Source: an uncultured Pseudomonadota bacterium (GTDB taxonomy: Bacteria; Pseudomonadota; Gammaproteobacteria; Burkholderiales; Thiobacillaceae). Taken from it: 42,407 nt of DNA. Position 1 is the first letter of the stretch; every line of letters starts with the position of its first letter. Where the stretch lies: positions 1 through 42,407 of the forward strand of contig CAILNT010000013.1 in NCBI GenBank assembly GCA_903835655.1, written 5' to 3'. Positions 37,872 through 42,407 of this stretch are shown piece after piece. Made by a program: the position numbers and the translations under genes. The notes below the pieces were generated by a model, which searched no databases, was not told where the DNA came from, and saw nothing but the letters and a program-made list of their open reading frames with translations.

Positions 37872-39902
37872 TTGGCTGTCACTTATCCCAATAGCCCTTT
37901 TGCACTGCATCAACCCTTCCTCCCGGCCGGCGACCAACCGACCGCCATCGAACGGCTGGTGGATGGCATCGAAGCCGGCATGCGTTTCCAGACCCTGCTG
38001 GGCGTGACCGGCTCGGGCAAGACCTACACCATGGCCAACGTCATCGCCCGACTGGGCCGGCCGGCCTTCGTGATGGCGCCGAACAAGACCCTGGCCGCGC
38101 AACTGTATTCCGAGTTCCGCGAATTTTTCCCGGACAATGCCGTGGAATACTTCGTCTCCTACTACGACTACTACCAGCCCGAGGCCTACGTGCCCTCGCG
38201 CGACCTGTTCATCGAGAAAGACTCCAGCATCAACGAGCACATCGAACAGATGCGCTTGTCCGCCACCAAGGCACTGCTGGAACGGGAAGACTGCGTGATC
38301 GTCGCCACCGTGTCCGCCATCTACGGCATTGGCGACCCGGTGGATTACCACGGCATGATCCTGCATCTTCGCCAGGGCGAGCGCCTGGAACAGCGCGCCA
38401 TCCTGCGCCGCCTCACGGAGATGCAGTACACCCGCAATGAACTGGAATTCAAGCGCGGCGTGTTCCGGGTCAAGGGCGACGTGATCGACATCTTCCCAGC
38501 GGAGCACGCGGAAACCGCCGTGCGCATCGCTCTGTTCGACGATGAGGTGGAAAGCATCAGCCTGTTCGACCCGCTCACCGGCCAGGTCTTGCACCGCGCG
38601 GCGCGCTTCACAGTCTATCCTTCCAGCCACTATGTCACCCCGCGCGAGGTCGTGCTGCGCGCGGTGGACAAGATCAAGCTGGAACTGGCCGATCGCCTGG
38701 AATTCTTTCAGAAGAACAACAAGCTGGTGGAAGCACAACGCATCGAACAACGCACCCGCTTCGACCTGGAATTGCTCGCCGAACTGGGTTTCTGCAAGGG
38801 CATCGAGAACTACTCGCGGCATCTCTCCGGGCGCAATCCGGGCGATCCGCCGCCGACCCTGATCGACTACCTGCCACCCAATGCATTGATGTTCATCGAC
38901 GAATCCCACGTCACCGTGCCGCAAGTGGGCGGCATGTACAAGGGCGACCGCGCGCGCAAGGAAAATTTGGTCGATTACGGCTTTCGCCTGCCCAGCGCCC
39001 TGGACAACCGGCCGTTGCGCTTCGACGAATTCGAAACCATCATGCGCCAGACCGTGTTCGTTTCCGCCACGCCCAGCGTCTACGAAAAAGCGCATGAACA
39101 GCAGGTGGTGGAACAGGTGGTGCGCCCCACCGGCCTGATCGATCCCGTGATCGAGATCCGCCCGGTAGCCACCCAGGTCGACGACCTCATGTCCGCCATC
39201 CGCGAGCGCACCGCCCGTGGCGAACGCGTGATGGCCACCACCCTGACCAAGCGCATGTCGGAGCAGCTCACCGAATACCTCTCCGAGCACGGCATCAAGG
39301 TGCGTTACCTGCATTCGGACATCGAAACCGTGGAGCGGGTGGAAATCATCCGCGACCTGCGCCTGGGGCTGTTCGATGTCCTGGTCGGCATCAACCTGCT
39401 GCGCGAAGGCCTGGACATTCCCGAGGTGTCCCTGGTCGCCATCCTCGACGCCGACAAGGAAGGCTTCCTGCGCTCCGAACGCGCCCTGATCCAGACCATG
39501 GGCCGCGCCGCGCGCCACCTCAACGGCACCGCCATCCTCTATGCGGACCGGATCACCGACTCCATGCGCCGTGCCATAGACGAAACCGATCGCCGCCGAG
39601 CCAAGCAGATCGCGTTCAATCTGGCCCACGGCATCACGCCCAAAGGCGTGGTCAAGCGCATCAAGGACATCATCGACGGAATCTACGATGCGGAGGGTGC
39701 GCAGAAAGATCTACAGGCCGCGCAATCCCGCGCAAAATACGAGAGGATGAGCGAAAAGGATCTCGCGCGGGAAATCAAACGCCTGGAAAAAGACATGCTC
39801 CATGCCGCCAAAAACCTGGAGTTCGAAAAGGCGGCGGAACTGCGCGACAAGCTGCATGCCATGAAGAAACAGTTGTTCGGGGTGGAGGAGCATGACGAGT
39901 AA
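37872..39902 (+). CDS. uvrB: Excinuclease ABC subunit B
   Basis: 676 residues. Walker A is GVTGSGKT (44-51); the beta-hairpin region [12 protein letters not shown] and DESH motif follow; the UVR domain (about 632-667) closes the protein. UvrB is the damage-verification helicase of nucleotide excision repair. The TTG start has no strong ribosome site; no SOS box CTGT-N8-ACAG is seen in the short upstream gap. Confidence 0.98.
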   Translation: MAVTYPNSPFALHQPFLPAGDQPTAIERLVDGIEAGMRFQTLLGVTGSGKTYTMANVIARLGRPAFVMAPNKTLAAQLYSEFREFFPDNAVEYFVSYYDYYQPEAYVPSRDLFIEKDSSINEHIEQMRLSATKALLEREDCVIVATVSAIYGIGDPVDYHGMILHLRQGERLEQRAILRRLTEMQYTRNELEFKRGVFRVKGDVIDIFPAEHAETAVRIALFDDEVESISLFDPLTGQVLHRAARFTVYPSSHYVTPREVVLRAVDKIKLELADRLEFFQKNNKLVEAQRIEQRTRFDLELLAELGFCKGIENYSRHLSGRNPGDPPPTLIDYLPPNALMFIDESHVTVPQVGGMYKGDRARKENLVDYGFRLPSALDNRPLRFDEFETIMRQTVFVSATPSVYEKAHEQQVVEQVVRPTGLIDPVIEIRPVATQVDDLMSAIRERTARGERVMATTLTKRMSEQLTEYLSEHGIKVRYLHSDIETVERVEIIRDLRLGLFDVLVGINLLREGLDIPEVSLVAILDADKEGFLRSERALIQTMGRAARHLNGTAILYADRITDSMRRAIDETDRRRAKQIAFNLAHGITPKGVVKRIKDIIDGIYDAEGAQKDLQAAQSRAKYERMSEKDLAREIKRLEKDMLHAAKNLEFEKAAELRDKLHAMKKQLFGVEEHDE

Positions 39903-39929
39903 GCCCCGGAGCACCACCAAGGAGCCGCC

Positions 39930-40064
39930 ATGAATGCCAACCTGGCCCGTCAACCCAGCCTTTACGACCCGCCGGTGGGCGTGATCGGCGAGATCCACTT
40001 GTCCGGCATCGCGCGTCGCTGCATCGAGTTGCTGCTCGCCACGCCGGGTCGCCCATGTCTCTGA
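39930..40064 (+). CDS. 44-codon ORF ahead of the REC-TPR gene
   Basis: ATG 39930 lies six bases after AAGGAG and the ORF ends with TGA 40062-40064 inside the next gene (10-base overlap). The product has Pro-rich SLYDPPVGVIGEIHLSG and then IARRCIELLLATPG, a possible helix. No family is recognised. Its good ribosome site and overlap make it a plausible small protein or coupling leader. Confidence 0.5.
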   Translation: MNANLARQPSLYDPPVGVIGEIHLSGIARRCIELLLATPGRPCL

Positions 40065-41716
40065 TCGCCCTCCGGGGGCTCGAACAGCCCTTCAATTACG
40101 GCCAGTTGCGCGCGCTGGTCGTGGACGACTTTCCCGGCATGCGCAACGCCCTGAAGATGACCCTGTCCAACTTCGGCGTAACCAGAATCGATCTGGCGGG
40201 TTCCGCCACCGAGGCGATTTTCAAGGTTCAGAACGGGCACTACGACTTCATCCTCTGCGACTTCAATCTGGGCGAGGGCCGGGACGGCCAGCAACTGCTG
40301 GAGGAGTTGCGTTATCGCGAGCTGATCGGACTGAAGACCGTGTTCGTCATGGTCACGGCCGAATCGGTCTACGAAAAAGTCGTTTCCACCGCCGAACTGG
40401 CGCCGGACGACTACCTGCTCAAGCCCTTCAGCGCGGAAGTGATGCGCAACCGACTGGAGATCAGCCTGCGACGGAAGCAGGCTTTCGAGGCGGCTTTTCA
40501 TTGCCACGAGGAGGGCGATCTGGGCGGAGCCATCGCCGCTTGCGACCTGTTGCTCCGCGAAAAACCCAAGTATCTGGTCGATGCCTTGCGCTTCAAGGGT
40601 GAATCGCTCAACGCGCTGGGGCGCTACGCGGAGGCGGAAGAACTCTACCGGCGGGTGATCAGCATGCGCCCCATCCCTTGGGCCCGATTGGGCCTGGCCA
40701 AAGCCTTGCACCTGCAGAACGAGGACGATGCCGCGGAAGCGCTCCTGCGCGAGGTGCTCGAACGGGCGCCGCAACTGGTCACCGCTTACGACGTGCTCGC
40801 CGATATTCGACTCGCGAAGAAAGATGCCACCGGGGCGCAACGCGCGCTTCAAGCCGGAGTCGCCATCTCCGCGCGCACGGTCCGGCGACAACAGAAGCTG
40901 GGCAATCTGGCGCTGGACAATGGCGACCTGGATACCGCCCGCACCGCCTTTGCCACCGCGATCGACAAAGGCCAACACTCCGTCTTCATCACCCCCGGCG
41001 ATTATGGCAATCTGTGCCGCATCCACCTGGAGCAGGGCAACCTGAGCGGCGCGATGGACACGCTGCGCAAGGGCAAGCTGGCGCTACAGGCGACGCCGGA
41101 AGGCCAACTGGTCGTCGTCGTCGTGCACGGCCAGGTCCATAACCGAAACGGAAATCACGCCGAGGCGCGCAAGTCCTTGGACGAAGCCGCGCGCCTGCGC
41201 GCCATCGGTGCGCGGGTGGACGGCCACTTTTTGCTGGAACTCGCCCAGGGCTTCCTGGCGTACGAGCGCCACGCGGAAGCCGATGCCACCGTCAGCGAAG
41301 TCGCGCGCAACGCGCACGATAGCGAAGTGCTGCTTGCCAGGGCCAAGCGCCTCTACGAAGCGGCCGGGCGCGCGAACGACGTCGAGCATCTCCTGAGTGA
41401 AGCCACCCGGGAGGTACGCAAACTGACCACAGAGGGCGTCATGCTGGCCCACAAGGGCGACATCCAGACCGCCGTCGAACGCTTGCTCGCCGCCTGTAGC
41501 CTGGCCCCCTTCAACCCCCGCATCCTGATGAACGGCGTCTGGGTGATACTCAAGGGCATCGAACTGGATGGCATGAACACGGAAAGACTGACCAAGGCAC
41601 GCAGCCTGCTCGCGGCTGCGGAACGGCAAAATCCGGGCCATAGCCGCATCGCCGGCCTGCGGTCGCAGTTGCAGGAATTCGAATCCCGTTTTGGCCTACG
41701 CAGAAGGAGCGTCTGA
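40055..41716 (+). CDS. Response regulator with TPR output (REC-TPR)
   Basis: 553 residues. The receiver domain (about 18-135) has Asp24/Asp25, phospho-acceptor Asp69 (LCDFNLGEG), Thr101 and Lys123 (LLKPF), all intact. The rest, about 140-545, is helical repeat of TPR type (e.g. LRFKGESLNALGRYAEAEEL). It lacks a DNA-binding domain, so the likely output is protein-protein contact. The downstream kinase start shares one base with its stop, so the kinase is its probable partner. Confidence 0.88.
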   Translation: MSLIALRGLEQPFNYGQLRALVVDDFPGMRNALKMTLSNFGVTRIDLAGSATEAIFKVQNGHYDFILCDFNLGEGRDGQQLLEELRYRELIGLKTVFVMVTAESVYEKVVSTAELAPDDYLLKPFSAEVMRNRLEISLRRKQAFEAAFHCHEEGDLGGAIAACDLLLREKPKYLVDALRFKGESLNALGRYAEAEELYRRVISMRPIPWARLGLAKALHLQNEDDAAEALLREVLERAPQLVTAYDVLADIRLAKKDATGAQRALQAGVAISARTVRRQQKLGNLALDNGDLDTARTAFATAIDKGQHSVFITPGDYGNLCRIHLEQGNLSGAMDTLRKGKLALQATPEGQLVVVVVHGQVHNRNGNHAEARKSLDEAARLRAIGARVDGHFLLELAQGFLAYERHAEADATVSEVARNAHDSEVLLARAKRLYEAAGRANDVEHLLSEATREVRKLTTEGVMLAHKGDIQTAVERLLAACSLAPFNPRILMNGVWVILKGIELDGMNTERLTKARSLLAAAERQNPGHSRIAGLRSQLQEFESRFGLRRRSV

Positions 41717-42369
41717 TGACGTTCGACAGCACCGACATGCATGCCGCGTTGATGCATGAACTCAAGAACAATCTCGGCCAACTGGCCATGACGCTCGACG
41801 GCATGCCTTGGCTGGACATTCCCGAACACGACACGAAACTGGATGAGGCCCGCCTGATCTGCCAGCGCAGCGTGGAACGACTACAGCAGGCCCTGCTCGT
41901 CTACAAGGCGGAACGACAGGCACTGCACCCGGTGATCGACGCTCATTCTCCGCTCGACCTGCTGTGCGAACTGGGTGGCAACGCCAGTTCTCTGGCGAGG
42001 AACCGGCTCAACATCGAAACCCTGGTGGGCGAGCAGGTGCCGGATCTCTGGTTCTTCGATCGCGCCCTGGTCGAAGTGGCCTTGTTGAATGCCATCCATA
42101 ACGCCCTGGCCTATGCCCGATCGCGCATCGTCATCGCAGCCGACGTGCAGGAAGGATGCCTGACTTTCACCGTAAGCGACGACTCCGACGGCTTTCCGGC
42201 ACAGATCCTGTCGTGCTGCGGCAAAGGTGCGCTCCTCAGCAACATGGGCACCGGCCTGGGCCTGCGTTTTGCGCAAATGATCGCCGAATTGCACGAAAAT
42301 CAGGGCCGCATCGGCACCTTGCGGCTGCATAACGACGCCGGTGCGGTGTTCAGCATGCTGCTGCCCTGA
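41716..42369 (+). CDS. Minimal cytoplasmic histidine kinase
   Basis: 217 residues with no membrane segment or sensor. An H-box HELKNNLGQL (His14) opens the protein, followed by one helical hairpin and an ATPase domain with N-box-like LLNAIHNALAYA, DDSDGF (G1) and GTGLGLRFAQ (G2). It probably phosphorylates the REC-TPR protein; a phosphatase role is possible. ATG shares its A with the preceding TGA; AGAAGGAG is the ribosome site. About 38 bases with no feature follow to the window edge. Confidence 0.8.
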   Translation: MTFDSTDMHAALMHELKNNLGQLAMTLDGMPWLDIPEHDTKLDEARLICQRSVERLQQALLVYKAERQALHPVIDAHSPLDLLCELGGNASSLARNRLNIETLVGEQVPDLWFFDRALVEVALLNAIHNALAYARSRIVIAADVQEGCLTFTVSDDSDGFPAQILSCCGKGALLSNMGTGLGLRFAQMIAELHENQGRIGTLRLHNDAGAVFSMLLP

Positions 42370-42407
42370 GCGGGCCGCGCCCGAGCGCGACCCCGCCGGG
42401 AGACTGA

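Noticed and set aside
37803-39629. 608-codon ORF on the strand opposite uvrB
   Set aside because: It mirrors uvrB codons, has no recognisable domain and no ribosome site; long antisense ORFs are expected at this GC content.

Overview
This is a 42.4 kb, GC-rich chromosomal window from what looks like a betaproteobacterium, probably an environmental Rhodocyclales or Nitrosomonadales relative. The evidence is a cbb3 oxidase operon with ccoG and an SCO factor, a BioC/BioH biotin cluster, a rimP-nusA-infB-rbfA-truB operon, a PEP-CTERM protein behind a sigma-54-type promoter, and many large hybrid kinases. The taxonomic call rests on protein style and gene order, without a database search. No tRNA, rRNA, CRISPR array, transposase or phage gene was seen.

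Layout. 1-4.0 kb is patchy: a truncated secreted-protein gene interrupted by a repeat, a kdpD-like kinase remnant, a poly-HAMP chemoreceptor, a CbiM-family ECF permease, and copies or ends of a hairpin-rich repeat with terminal inverted repeats (full copy 3698-3980, partial copy 1-140, lone end near 772-811). 4.0-10.8 kb holds a HAD-IB phosphatase and two overlapping hybrid histidine kinases (CHASE-PAS3-HK-REC and MASE1-HK-REC-HPt). 10.9-17.0 kb (minus strand) is the translation/transcription operon rimP-nusA-infB-rbfA-truB. 17.1-23.9 kb (minus) is the high-affinity respiration block: Rrf2 regulator, SCO lipoprotein, ccoN-O-Q-P, ccoG and a membrane-anchored FixH-like protein. 24.0-29.1 kb (minus) is biotin synthesis: a small membrane protein, bioB, bioF, bioH, bioC, bioD, nearly all overlapping. 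29.1-34.5 kb holds comF, dnaE and the PEP-CTERM gene. 34.5-37.8 kb holds a RIO1-family kinase, a Fur-family (Zur-like) repressor overlapping a ZIP metal transporter, and an aspartate-type aminotransferase. 37.9-42.4 kb holds uvrB, then a tightly coupled set: a 44-codon ORF, a REC-TPR response regulator and a minimal sensorless histidine kinase.

How genes work together. The oxidase block carries catalytic subunits, probable copper delivery (SCO), an accessory ferredoxin-like protein (CcoG) and a probable Fe-S regulator (Rrf2); ccoI and ccoS are not in the window. The biotin cluster has everything from malonyl-ACP methylation to biotin except bioA. The most unusual signals are the modular repeat (a stem that differs between copies but still pairs, and a frame open through both copies), the sigma-54-like promoter plus overlapping upstream ORF of the PEP-CTERM gene, the terminator-like hairpin in the rimP-nusA leader, the hairpin cluster that swallows the bioB stop codon, and the three-gene cluster at the right edge.
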